The notes under the pieces: model-generated
What the model was told of the DNA's origin: nothing
The model's database searches: none
Seen by the model: the letters and a program-made list of their open reading frames with translations, nothing else
Part shown: one piece after another, positions 33,861 to 46,099 of the stretch
How positions within the stretch are numbered: position 1 is the first letter of the stretch
How the letters are laid out: each line of letters opens with the position of its first letter
Assembly (NCBI GenBank): GCA_015680685.1
Contig: MNCI01027017.1
Location: 75,948-139,947 of the forward strand
Reading direction: 5' to 3'
DNA: 64,000 nt
Source of the DNA: Gnetum montanum
Taxonomy: Eukaryota > Streptophyta > Gnetopsida > Gnetales > Gnetaceae
Program-made: the position numbers and the translations under genes

Positions 33861-36653
33861 TCATGTGGTTCCTTGTAGTGGTGGCCCCTCCATGGGCCTC
33901 TTCCCCTTATCTTATGCTTTAGGCTTTGGAAATGGATGTCTCTAAAGGAGTGCTTGAAGTTTTTTCTCTTTGATTTGAGGATCATGTGTCATCCATGCTG
34001 ATGTTCCAATATTCGATGGAGTTGGCACCTTCCATGGGCATGGCAATTGCAGAAACATCTACTTGGCTTTAACATACCAAGCCAAAAACAACTATCATTC
34101 CTCCTCATAGGCTCTATCTTTGTCTCTACATTCTTGGTAATTTGTGAGCCATCGAGCCAAATCTATTGTGACATATTTTTACCCTTGGTAGCTTCTCTTA
34201 ACCACCTTTAATTCAAAATTTACTACCTCTAATTTCTACAGTGTCTTCTTGTGTTTAGCAAATTTCGCTTCATATTTAGCATAGATGGCTACTACCTACT
34301 TCTCCAATTCTATCCTCGGGCATCCTGCTGTCAACATGGGTAAGTTGGCATCCCATAGGTTTTCCAACTCCATGTACTCAGTGAGATCCTGTATCTGTAG
34401 GTCCCAGCTCTTTAGTTCTACTTGTTGGACGAAGGCATAAGTATTCAATATGGCTTGCCAATCAGCATTCTGAGCACTGAGAGTGTTGATATGGGCTTTG
34501 GCCATATAGATTTCTTTCTCAATAATCTACTTGTACATCCCCACCTAATCTCTAAAATGCTCCTTCAACTTTTCATGTTGCTTAGTCTCATTCTGCCACG
34601 CACTTATTTCAATAGCTATCTTCTAACAGATGGCATGTACCTCCTCCATTGAGAGGGTTCTATTTTCTCTGGTTAAGAAATTCATGTTTTGGTTTATCCT
34701 TATTAATTATTCTTGCATTTGCTAAAAATTTTCCTTGAGAATATTTTTCTATTATGGTCAACCAGAGAATTTCAGCGATAAGGTGTTTATTTTCTTCTTA
34801 TAAGACCTTGAGTGCTTTAACATGCGCATACATTTGAGCTTGTGCCTTTGAAGCATCTTAATCAGCCTTCTCTTTTTCCCTTGCCATCCTTTTATTCTGT
34901 TCTAATAATTTATTTAGCTACTCTGTCTGAAATAACTCTAGCTACTCTATTGGGATGAATTGGGATGAATCCCACTATGCAGCTTGCAAGGTGACGAACT
35001 TCTCTTGCAATCTTTTCAACTCATCCTCTGCATGTTTAGCCCTAGCTTCTTCCATGACCAGCTTTTCTTTTGTAGAGATGAGGTCTAACTATGTTGTTAT
35101 GACATCTTGGGAGATATCAAACTAGGATGTTATCACTTGTCTTGTTTGCAGCAACTAATCCAAAACATCCTCATGATCTGCAAGAGTCATTAAGGGATCA
35201 GCCAAGGTTTGAGCATCATGTGCTCTTGTAAAATCTACTGGTGGCACAACAGGGATATTAAATAATTCTTTGATGTGGTCTATAACCACTTTTTCTATTT
35301 CTGCTACATCTTGGTATTACATAACCACTACTGTGGTGCCTTCACCAATTTTTAATTGCACTTGAAAAGATGTAGTATTTCCAGAAATATGTTGTGACCA
35401 GTGTGATTCCCCTCCTCCTATTTGAATAGAAACCTTGTTCCATGCACAATTAATTAAGACTATGGGCTATACAACATCATCAATGATTTTGAAGAGATTT
35501 GCCTCGTCACAACTTCCCTAACTAACCGATTCAGTGATGGCCCAGAGATGGCTCATCGATGGTTGATAGTCCTATAGTGGTAGTGGTGGTTAGTATTGCT
35601 AGCTTGTGGGTTGTGTGCTGAGCCCTGCTTCCTATTGCTGACTAGGCCTTATGTCCAAAAGTTGGCTGGGCCTAGTTGTTTGAGGTGCAGTGGGCCCAAT
35701 CATCTGCTCTTGCTCAGGTTCCAATGTCTAACCAACATCTTTCCTTGGTGCTAATGGCTTTAGTAATTTGTAAAATGAGGCATTTTGAGCCTTTCTGGGG
35801 ATGTCATTAGTGTACCCCAAAATTCTAGCATGTTAGCACAGCTTCATGATTAGGTAGGGAAAAGGCAATGCAAACTTCCCTGTTTTACGTTCTTGAAACC
35901 AGCTTAAAATTTTCATGAGATATAGATGGGGTAGGTTGCCATCAACCTTGCCCATCAAGATGGCACTTCCTTTAGCCACAAAGGTAGAAATCCTATTTAG
36001 TCCTTTTGTTGGGAAAATGTGATAGGTGCCAATTTTAAAATAGCTCCTCTCTTGAAGTGTGAACTCTCCATATGTTTTATCCTCCTTGTTGTATGCCCTT
36101 TTTAACCATATTTTTCATGCATCAACATCAAAGTGAGTGGATAGGTGAGCAACCTTGGGCCCTATATTCAAAAGGTTTAGAACTTCTAAAATGGCCTTGG
36201 CAGAGAAGTCAATTGAAATCCCACCAATATTAGTCGTGGTGCCTTCTTCCTTGTTATGCCAAAATTGGTATGTCACCCCCAAGTACCAATCATCACTCTC
36301 TGAGGGAACAAGCCACAGTGGAGATCCTTTAAGTTGATCTCTAGCTAACTTAGGGGAAAATTCGATAAAAGGTCCAAAATTGAGTTCCACGATCACTACT
36401 GCTAACATGGACCTTTTCCGAATTTCTTGAACACATTCCAAAGACAACGTGAGATGTTGTCCTTGTTAGGTGCCCTGCCTTCTCCACCTTTAGCATGCCT
36501 AGATTTTGTATTAATAGGAGGTTCTTGATGAATGTTGAATGATTGTGCCTCCTACTTTGCATGTTCTTTAGGAGGTGCTTGGCCTCTACCTCTCCTTGGC
36601 CATTTGGATGCATCCTGAGAGGGTCCTCCTTGTTGTGCTTTTTTAGGGGCCAT
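33861..36653 (-). pseudogene. RT-F aORF: 931-codon-long extra protein, decayed
   Basis: ATG at 36653-36651 (MAPKKAQQGGPSQ) follows GTCATTGTAG; stop TGA at 33863-33861 after LQGTT. The span is 2,793 bp, almost the same as RT-D. The N-terminal domain includes SPLWLVPSESDDWYLGVTYQ and ISIDFSAKAILEVLNLLNIG (36447-36115). A coiled coil covers about 35050-34300 and a tail follows. The RT-D stop in VDFSA*AIL is a lysine codon here. Overall it has more stops than RT-D. Function is unknown; the same alternatives apply. Confidence 0.75.
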
Positions 36654-36663
36654 CTACAATGAC

Positions 36664-38617
36664 ACAAGACCAACTATTAGTAAGGCCATTTAACAAAATT
36701 TGATTTATACCTTACTCATTGCCTTTAATAAATTCATTTCTTGCCTAGTGTGATTTCAAAGTTAGAAATTTTCACGAAAATTCCCCTAAAATTTTTGATA
36801 TTAGGCCCAATTTGATTAGGTGACTCCAAAAAATAATTTTCATGATTTGGGTGAAGAAATAAAATTAATTTGGCATACATTTTTAGCATTTCTTAAGGTC
36901 ACTTACCCCTTATGATATCCCTCGAACAATAGAAAATTTCGAAAAAACCATGTGTAACTTGGAGCATACCCTTCCCCCATGACTGAGTTAAACACTCCAG
37001 GTTTAAGTAGGTTTGATCAAAATTAGAATCAAAGCATTAATGAGCAAGATATTGAGGTTTAATGATAGGTGGACAAGCTTGAAAATTCATGGAAGAAAAT
37101 TACAACTACCCTTGCATGAATAGTGGAAAATGACATTGACATGTGTGTAGGGGGGAGGGGGGTCCATATATATAGATTTTACAGACATGATATCATGTAC
37201 ATGCTAGCATGGACCCGATATCATGTCCCTTCCAAAATAGGGTACTTGAAAAAATTGATAAATTTTTTAATTTCCAAGGCCAAAAATGAAGGATTTACGG
37301 TTAATTCAAAACATCTAGGATAACGTTGAGGAGACCTAAGGCACCAAAAGTGTAATGAATGGAAATTTTACAATGAAGTTCATGAATAGGGTGAGGAAAA
37401 AGAACATGTAGTGGTGTACAGGAACATTTGAACTAAGATGATGATAAAGGAAAGGATAACTTTAGCAATGTAGTACTCAGAGGGTATAAGATGATGTGGT
37501 GATGTGAAATGAGTGCAAATTACAAAGTTACACAAGTGGATCCTCCCCAAACTAGGTTCCTACCTATCATGCCCTTACGTAACCACACCTTAAAATTTTT
37601 GTAGGCACTAAAAGGGTCAATCCGTACTAGTGCAAAAAAACACACACATATTCAATACCACCACGATGAGGTACAAGTTCTATGCCACACAAGGTAAAAG
37701 TCAAAAATACTTGGACAGTGGGTGAAATGAATCATAGAAGGGACTACCAAAATTGGGACATGAGGTAACATACCCTAGGCATAATGAATCCTAATTGTGG
37801 GGTGTGATTAATGTATCATTAGCCCTTCACTTCAAAATCAAGACTAAGTCCATGCCTCTGATTAGTGATGTTGCATTGTTTCATCCAATGATGGACAACC
37901 ATAAGAGCATCATGATAGCAAAGCATACAATCACTTGGCATTTTGTCCAAGGGAGGAGTCATTTAAAATTTTTTTGCAGCACATTCTTTTTTATCCTTTC
38001 TTTTCTTTATTTCCCTTCTTTTTTGTCTAGCCGCTTTGGCACTTTGTCTTTTCCAAAAGTGTTCTGGAGAAACCACAAACCTTCAAGCATGGGTGCATGT
38101 CTTTCTAGTGGGACCCTCCAAAACAACATTGAGTTTCTTTATTGAGTGCCTTTATTACTCTTACTCTCATTTTTCATTAGATCTACAAGGATTTTAGTAT
38201 AACCAAGCTACATGATAGCACACATAGATGTCACCAAAGAGAATCCACAAGTCCCCTTGATATCACATCCTAGTCATTCCCTCTTAGTCCATCATTCTTT
38301 GCTCTAGGCATAATGAATACAAAGTTACTTTTAAGTTTTAATGATGACAAGAATATCATCATACCCAGAGTAAAACCTCTCATTAATAAAATGGATGGGT
38401 GGATGTTGTTGACTCACTATCCAAATAATTAGTCTCTTGAGACTTGATAGCATAGAACAACACCTTAACTGACAAGTCACATGAGTATTTTATTCACTGA
38501 TGATATTACTCTCAAAAAGGTGAAAACAACAATTTGAAAAATAAAAAACTAGAAAACAAAAAACAAAAAAAAATTGTAAAATCAAAGAAAACGAAACACA
38601 TTTACTAATTCTACTTA
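36664..38617 (-). other. RT-F conserved non-coding block
   Basis: The counterpart of 19228-21137 in RT-D. In sense, CCATGCTTGAAGGTTTGT near 38093-38076 is a splice-donor-like site. A purine-rich tract in the sense strand lies at about 37984-38022. ATATC-like motifs occur near 37186-37222. No coding signal. Confidence 0.6.
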
Positions 38618-41009
38618 TTAGAATGGGGAGTATCCCCCATGACAAAACCTTTGAGTATGGCTAGAATTAATAAATGGATATTTTGGATCCATGCGGGTTG
38701 AAAAAATTAGGGTTCGATCATATCCAAGCCACTGGGTGTCTTTTGATGTGGTGGAAAGGATGTACCCAAATTGGGGTTCACACACTTGATTGAAGTAGGC
38801 ATAGTGGGGTAGATTATAAGATGTTGTCATGGGATAAGAAGCTAACCCACTATGACACCCGTGATCATAAGATGGTATACAAGGATTGATGTATCCCTTT
38901 ACATGGTCATATGCATTGACCTACATGGTTGTTGGAGTGTTAATTAGTGGCCTGGATAAGGTAATAGGAGGTGTTGAGTTTGAGGAGAAAGAGGCATCAC
39001 AGTGCTGGGCTTGTGTTGAGTTGGAGGCTGCAGTGGTTTCAGAATCGTGTTGTCTCTTTTTACGGTCATGCCTAAAGAAAGGATGCTTTCAATGTTGTGG
39101 AGGACCTCTACTACTATTGATAGTAGTAGCACAAATAATGTTTGTGGGTTGGTGATATGGTGCAAAACCTTCTGGTGCTACTGGTGGCGATGTAGAAGGA
39201 GGTGACGAATGAGAATATTGAGGGCAAGGAGGAGAGGAGAATAAGGAATATGAGGTGGTGGTCTTGTGGGAGAGGACATGGGTTGATAGTACTTGGGAGA
39301 ATGATAACGATGAGGTGAAGCAGAGGATGTTGATCCAATTGGGGAAACAAGGTGTTGAACATAATAAACATTTGGTGTCGAGGTATACGAAGGGTGTGGT
39401 TTGTTTTTCCGTGGCCTCCCCCAAGACTAGGGATTTTGCCACTACGGTTGGACACAGTCCCTCTGTACAAAATCTGGATGTAGCATTCATCCCCAATGCT
39501 AATGTAAATGTGACAATACTAGGCATTGAATTTTAGGGTGATCATACACACAAACATCACATTGATACTTATGATTGGCAGTTGAGCCCCTAACCTTATT
39601 GTCTTCAATCCTTCTTTCTGATTGTTGGGTGGTGTTCTATCCTGTTTCTCGATTTGGCATCCTCTGTTTGTTTTGGTTATCAGAGTGATCATGTATGGTT
39701 CCACCTCTAATAATTTTTGCATATTCTACACATTTTTCATGTACCCATTCTGTAATTTTATTAGTTTTTTCCTCAATTTCATCTAGTGATTGTAGTATTG
39801 GCAAAGATGATTCCACCTCCGTGAGGTGAGTTGATTTGTCCTCTTCATGGACCTTTGTTATTTTGAGATTTTGGTCTTATTGAGATCTTCAACATTCTCC
39901 CATTTGGCTATTTCTCCTTCTTCTTTTGCTACCCACTTGATAAGCTCTTGGAATTGATGGGTTCGTAGTTCATATAGTTGACCTGGGGCATACATCCCTA
40001 GGGTCTCCCTTGTTTCATTATGAAGCCCATCCATGATGTCACATATTAGCCTTTCCTCGAAGAACCCATGGCCTGGCTAGTTGTTTAAAAATGAATAATA
40101 TATTTCTAAGGTCATGTCCAAGGGTTCATGTTACCCTTGTTTCCATTCTTGGATTTGTCTTCTCAAGGCTGACACTCTTGCACAGGTTTGATATCTTTCG
40201 TTGAAAAGTTCTATCATTGTCAACCAACAATGAATTGATTTTGGTTTTAAGGACCTATACCATACTTTTTCTTGGCCAACGAGTTTCATAGGAAAGAGCT
40301 TAAGTCTTTGCCACCCATTATCAATATTGTTCCATGCACAGGCATCATGGAAGGCTTGTAAATGATGTTGTGGATCTAAATCATAGCCTCCTGAAAACTT
40401 GGAAAAAATTTTAAAATCAAGCCTAGGTAGACAACTTTCCTTATGATGCCTACGAGATATTTGAACAACCTCTTGTATATGCATTAGGCTCTTAGTGACC
40501 ACCAAGGGTTCATCGTCACTAAGTAGGTTATGAGTTTGTGAGTTGGGATGATGTTGTCTTTGTTCATGTTGTCATTCTTGACTTTGCCTATGGGTTTGAT
40601 TTTTATTTCTACACTGATCCCTTGAGAGATGATCATCCATGTCACGACCTAATGTTGAATGAATAGAGGAAGAGAGATAACTTGAAGACTCATCATGACT
40701 TTTGTAAGTTTCCCAATCATCCCTAGATAAACTCTTGTTAACCATTGAGAAGGTCCTAGGCCTTATGGGCCCCCTCACTCCATGGGATGTCCCTTCCTCG
40801 CTAAAGGTGTTTGAGTTGGATGACAAGAGTCCTTGAGTATCGTTGGGGTGTCCATGAACATATGAGATTCCTGCATAAGATTGAGTACTCCAAACTTCTT
40901 CATCGTCATATATTTTGTTGGTTCTCCAATGAATTTCCTCGCTAGTTGTTGCATTAACATCATCTTGTGAGAGAGATATTGTTGGGAATTGTGTGTGACT
41001 TATTTGCAA
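38618..41009 (-). pseudogene. RT-F gag
   Basis: Open from MQISHTQFPT at 41009 to about 40572, with the Ser-rich N-terminus (DESSSYLSSSIHST). The capsid-like part (40505-40131) contains LPRLDFKIFSKFSGGYDLD and LVGQEKVWYRSLK. The zinc knuckle at 39523-39561 reads CDVCVYDHPKIQC, with all four ligands. A Pro-rich tail ends FCHGGYSPF and a stop at 38618. About 797 codons if repaired, with several stops and shifts between 40130 and 38830. Confidence 0.82.
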
Positions 41010-41092
41010 TTAATTTCCTTCTAAAAGATATATCATTAATACTTTGTTATAGTGATCATGGATGATATAACTAATCTAGCTAACTAGCACCG

Positions 41093-41110
41093 TCCCTGGA
41101 AATGGTGCCA
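41093..41110 (-). other. RT-F primer binding site
   Basis: Sense TGGCACCATTTCCAGGGA, four mismatches to the tRNA-Asp complement; the last 11 bases are the same as in RT-C. Confidence 0.7.
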
Positions 41111-41111
41111 A

Positions 41112-41964
41112 GGATGAGTGGTGAGGTACCCCTACGCTCAACCATACGAATACGAGTGTGTATGCACGATCTAGTTGAACTCCATAGATGGACTAGTTGT
41201 GGCACCTAGATAGTTATATGTTGATCACAATTCATTGTCTTCCCACCTGGACTAGTATTTACTTTGTCATATATGATTTAGTCCAAAGTGAGGTGCATGA
41301 TGTGCTTTCTAATACTAAGCTACTCCTAGAGTCAATGGGAATTAACTTGATTAAACTAATAAGAAATATGAAGTAAAATCTAAGCTAGCCTAAGTGCAAT
41401 GAGCATCTATCCTTAATCATCCATACACATTTTGGACCTCATGTACTACCCTTGGGATTACTAAGCGCACATTACTTGAGCACTACTAGACACACTACTC
41501 GGTTACCAAGTAGTTACACTTAAATGTTTTTGATTAAGATGTACTCATTCTGCATTTAACAACAGAAATAGTAAATGAAGATAAAATAAATATTAACTAA
41601 AACAATAATAAATAATAATCAACAATTAAATAATTAAAAACTAATTGAATGCTGCAATGATGGAGTAATCTCAATCTTTATTGCTAGTTGTGTGTGTGTC
41701 CAAGTATGTCACACTTGAACAAAGGTTCCATACAATTATAAACATCACACTATGGGCATGCACTAGGGAAAGAACTAAAAACTAACAAAAATACTCTACC
41801 CTAAGATTTACTAACTGACTCCCCCTCCTATGCACCTGAATGCTATAGTTATAGGCCTCCACAGGAATCATAATATCATGTATTCAATATCATTATCTAG
41901 GCTACGATATCGTGTACTTGATATTGAGGATCTGATATCAGGCCTAGCAAACCACAATTCATCA
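41112..41964 (-). repeat. RT-F 5' LTR
   Basis: 853 bp; the first base of the plus-strand TGATG end is mutated (GGATG). ATATC-type motifs at 41870-41942. Ends CATCA at 41964, then catgt. Confidence 0.88.
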
Positions 41965-41969
41965 CATGT

Positions 41970-42480
41970 CTTAGTTAGTAATATTAAAATTCAAAGACAA
42001 AATCCAAACATTAGCAATCAAATAAAATTATAGTACAAACCACCATCAAAAGCAACCATAGTTGCACAGTGTCCTGTTGTCAATAAAGAAAAAACAAGAC
42101 AAAATAAACATAAGAAAAATTCAAACCAAATGAAGTAAAATATAGATGAAATTGTAAAATATGTAAAAAAGAGAAAGACATACTAACAATTTTATAAACC
42201 AAAAAATGATGTGAAACAAAAATATGTAAAAACAGAAAAGTGTAAAACAAGAAATGTAAAAATTGAGGATCCATTTTGTATGATTACAATGGATGGCCAT
42301 CTCCCCCACAACTAAGTTGGAAAGAGGAGATCCAGAATACTGAGTGTGCTTGTCCATATGAGGTTTTGTGGTCACTAGCTCTATTAGTCTCATGGAAAGG
42401 TCTAATTTATTTCATGTTGACTAGCAATTTCTTATTTGGACTTTTAGGTTTGTATATTCACATGGCCCCAGAATGAAAGG
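41970..42480 (-). other. RT-E post-integrase spacer
   Basis: Reverse complement similar to RT-B 10500-10830 plus 25705-25780. In sense it has GTGGGGGAGATGGCCATC (about 42311-42294), a purine run that could be an internal polypurine tract. No protein is supported. Confidence 0.6.
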
Positions 42481-43450
42481 TGTTAAAGATGATGTAAGGC
42501 CCTTCCCAAAATGTTTGGAACTTAGCTCTTTGTGGTACATGTGTGAGATTCTAGTAAATAACCTTATCTCTCAGTTAAAATTTTACCCTCCTTATTTTGA
42601 GGTCATGGTGTTACTTGTTGAATGCCTTGTGTAATTCATTAGATGACAAGGCTATCAATCGGTTCTCATCTAGCAAGTTGACATTCATTAGTCTTTCTTT
42701 TTGTGCTAGACTTAGGTCAAGGTCAAGGTTCACAAGCCATTGAAATTTTTTGAAGCTCAGACTAAATAGATAGCATTGGTAATTTTCCATGCATCAACTC
42801 ATAGGAAGAATAGCCCATAGGGATTTTCCATGTGGAGCAGTAGGCCCAAAGAGTATCGTTGAGATTCATGCTCTAGTCTCTCATATATTTGCTAACTATT
42901 CTTATTAATATCTTAGTGATTTCCTTATTTGTTACCTCAACTTGATTATTAGCTTAAGGATGGTAGGGCATTGTTAATTTATGTTTAAACCCTAAGCATT
43001 GCATGAGTTTCTGAAAGGTGATGCTTGTAAAGTGAGTAACATTATAAAAAATAACTACACATGGCACACCAAACCTGTTTACAACATTTTTTTGTATAAA
43101 CAAAGCTACTATAGATGATGTATAGTTAGTAACAGTTGCTACTTCTACCCATTTTATACAATAGTCAATAGCAACTATGATGTACATCTTTTCGGTTGAC
43201 ATGGGTGTGATGGAACCCATAAAGTCAATGCCCTAGATGTCAAAGGGTTTCAGTTGTTGAATCCACTACTGAGGTTCCTCCATACGAATGATCATTCCAC
43301 CATCATGTTGTTAGTGTTCACAAGAAAAAATGAATTAGTAAGCATCCCTAAAGATCGTTGGCTAATAATACCTTGCCATTAGGATCTTAATAGCTATGTG
43401 TCTCCTAGCATAGTGACCCACATAAAGGCCCTCATGAATGTCCTAGAGAA
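42480..43450 (-). pseudogene. RT-E integrase
   Basis: An open stretch of 88 codons (43220-42954) starts MGSITPMSTEKMYIIVAIDY and includes the core motifs KWVEVATVTNYTS and FYNVTHFTS. In the latter the second catalytic Asp (D-x-G in RT-B) has become N-x-T context. It ends LGFKHKLTMPYHP. The zinc-binding part is upstream at about 43260-43430. Stops occur outside the open stretch. The order is the same as in RT-B. Confidence 0.85.
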
Positions 43451-43769
43451 CACACAGTTGATTATCATTGAGGACACACCAATGAACCAAACCATTGACA
43501 CATACCTTATAAAGGTATCTGTTAATCTCCATAAAGCATTTCACCTGGTGAAGAAACTGTTTTTTCTTCCTATGATCCAACTCTTGTGGCATTTCCTAAG
43601 TAAAAAGATAGGTGAGAATGCCATCGTACCAATTAGGCTCATTAGGAACTTGTTCATTTATAGCACCAACAAAGAGGATTTCATTAGGAAATTGATCAAA
43701 AGTGGGCTCTCCTCCTCTTTGTTATCTCATCTCAATCAAGATAAGTGGTCAGCAACCACATGCTTAGTT

Positions 43770-44990
43770 TCCTTTCAATCTACCATTGTAAGATTAAATT
43801 CTTATAAGATCATAAGTCATTGTATGGTATAGGGACTCACCATTAGTTTGTTCATGAGGAAGTAGATTGTGCTATGGTTTGTGTGCATGAACACCTTGTA
43901 CCCAAGCATGTAGTGCCTAAATTTCTCTAAGGCATACACCATTGCCATTAGTTCTTTCTTTGTTGTGATGTAATTCAACTATGCATCCACAATGCTTCAA
44001 CTCACGTAGTGGACGTAGTAAGGATGTTTCTAATCATCTAACTATGTGAGCATGACTCCAAAAGCATAATTTGATGTAGATGTGGAATGATCTAGACTAG
44101 TCAAGTGCTTGTAGAATTTGGATTTCCACAAGCTTCTACTTGAGGTGTTGAAATGCATTCTCACATTCCTTAATCTAGACAAATAGAGCATCCTTCTTTG
44201 TCAACTCCACCAATAGTTTTGTGATCTTAGAGAAATTCTCTATGAATTGATGATAGTAGTCATTGTGACCCAAGAATGACCAAACATCTTTAATAGTTTC
44301 TAGTTGGCTAGTAATTCCTTGGATGACCCTTATTTTTTTAGGGTCCACCTCAATCCCTTTTTCAAATATTCTGTGCCCTAAAACAATGTCTTCCTAGACT
44401 ATCAGATGGCTCCTTTGCTAGTTAAGCCAAAGGTTTGTCTCCACACACCTTTTTAGCACTTGCTTAAGATGATCTAGGACTTGCTCAAATGTAGCCCCAT
44501 GGGTGGAAAAGTCATCCATGAAGACTTCCACCCTGCTACCAATCTACTAGTCAAAGATGCTCAAGACAAGGTGTTGGAAAGTTATAAGGGCATTACACAA
44601 ACCAAATGGCATCTTTTTTTAATGTAAAAGTCCTAGGAACTTATAAACATTATTTTGACTTGATCCTCTAATGCAATTTAAATTTGGTTATAACCACAAT
44701 AACCATCCATAAATCTATAATAGCAATGTCAAAAAATAGTGTCTAACACTTGGTCCATAAATGCCAATGGAAAATGATCTTTGTAACTTGCCATGATCAG
44801 CAACCTGAAGTTAATACAGACCCTTCACTTATCATCTTTCTTTGGCACTATCACACGTGTGCTAATCCACTCACTATCCACAATGGGATAGATGAACCCT
44901 GCCTTGAGAAGTTGTTCAATCTCCTCCTTGACAATGTGCTTGAGTTTGGGGTTTAACCATTGCTACGGCTACCTCTTTGGCTTCATGAAA
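43770..44990 (-). pseudogene. RT-E reverse transcriptase and RNase H
   Basis: Reverse complement of the RT-B segment 8000-9110. The catalytic box FMDD is intact (plus 44511-44522, within VEVFMDDFS), unlike the Asn-containing box of RT-B. The fingers and start of the domain lie near 44830-44950. RNase H covers about 44090-43780. Several stops and indels interrupt it, including a poly-T related shift near 44610. Confidence 0.82.
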
Positions 44991-45049
44991 GGATCTATAA
45001 AGATGTGGTGTTGGCATATCTTAGGATCAATTCTAGTGAGTTTAGGATA

Positions 45050-46090
45050 TGACTAAGCAAAGGCTTTTGGCCACTTGTTGATCACCTTCAATAGCTTCTC
45101 TTTTTGTTTAGGAGTAAGATTGGTATTGATTATCACCAGCTTCTCATTATTTAGAAAATCATATTCCATGTTAGCAAGTAGAGTTTTCAAATTTAGGGGC
45201 TCCTATTTAAAGCTCTTAGGTATTTCCAACTCTCCCTAGTAAGTATCATCATGTTCATTGGAGAGTTAGCAATGGATCTACTCCATCTCATTCATGCCTT
45301 CAATGCAATCACTTATCAAGCTTTCAATAGTCTCCATGCAAATTGTTGAGTTGCTAACAAGATTACCTGTCAACCACTAGGTGTCCTCTTACTTTGTGGC
45401 TACTTTGTATAGGCACCTTTGAATTTCAAACACATCTACACACTGCCTGCATGTTGTGATGTTTGTACTTTTCATGAACCATAGCTTTTGCATAGAATTT
45501 CATCCTATTTCACTATCTGTGATGCATGGAACATGCTTCTTCTCTATCTTTCCAAATTCATTCTCCTTGAAAATTTCCAAGGAGAGGTCTCTGATTCCTA
45601 GTCATGCATCAACGGTGCTTATCTAAGCCCTTCTATGATGATTGGAAAGTCCCACTTGTAGTTACCAACAGAGATCAATAGGAAGTCAGCAAGATAATAC
45701 CACCCATAAATAGTGGTCACATTGTCCTCCACTAACTCCAAAGGAATAATGATGGACTGATCCACCAACTCAAGATGAATGTTGCTCTTCTTAAGTGGAG
45801 GCAAGTTCTAGGCTTTGTACATCTCATGAGAAAATAAATTTACACCAAGGCCTAAGTCCAAAAGAGCCTTGTAAGGTTGATTGCCATTGATTTGCAAAAG
45901 GATAAGGGAACTTCCAAGATCAAATATCTTCCTAAGAAGGTGGCCAACTATTATTCAATTAGTTGCAACATGAGTTAGCATGATGATATGCACTTTGGGA
46001 GGCATTTGATTTAAAGGGGACTTGAAGGATGTAGATGCAGAGTACGAGGGAGAAGTAGGCCTACCAACTACATATGTCTGTGAGGGCTTT
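45050..46090 (-). pseudogene. RT-E protease region
   Basis: The active-site motif reads LLDLGLGVNLFS, Asp codon at plus 45858-45856. Sixty-one codons open at 45804-45619 (IHLELVDQSIIIPLELVEDN, then a part ending DFPIIIEG) fit the second half of the protease. Stops occur before and after. The position between gag and reverse transcriptase is the gypsy order. Confidence 0.75.
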
Positions 46091-46099
46091 GTAGAACTA

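Larger units (their letters stand above)
32809..41964 (-). mobile_element. RT-F: complete pol-less gag + aORF retrotransposon
   Basis: 9,156 bp between exact catgt duplications. LTRs 32809-33671 and 41112-41964. In sense: 5' LTR, primer site 41110-41093, gag (41009 to 38618), non-coding block, aORF (36653 to 33861), decayed polypurine tract, 3' LTR. There is no pol. The LTRs differ at about 14 percent of the first 260 bases by eye. Confidence 0.92.
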
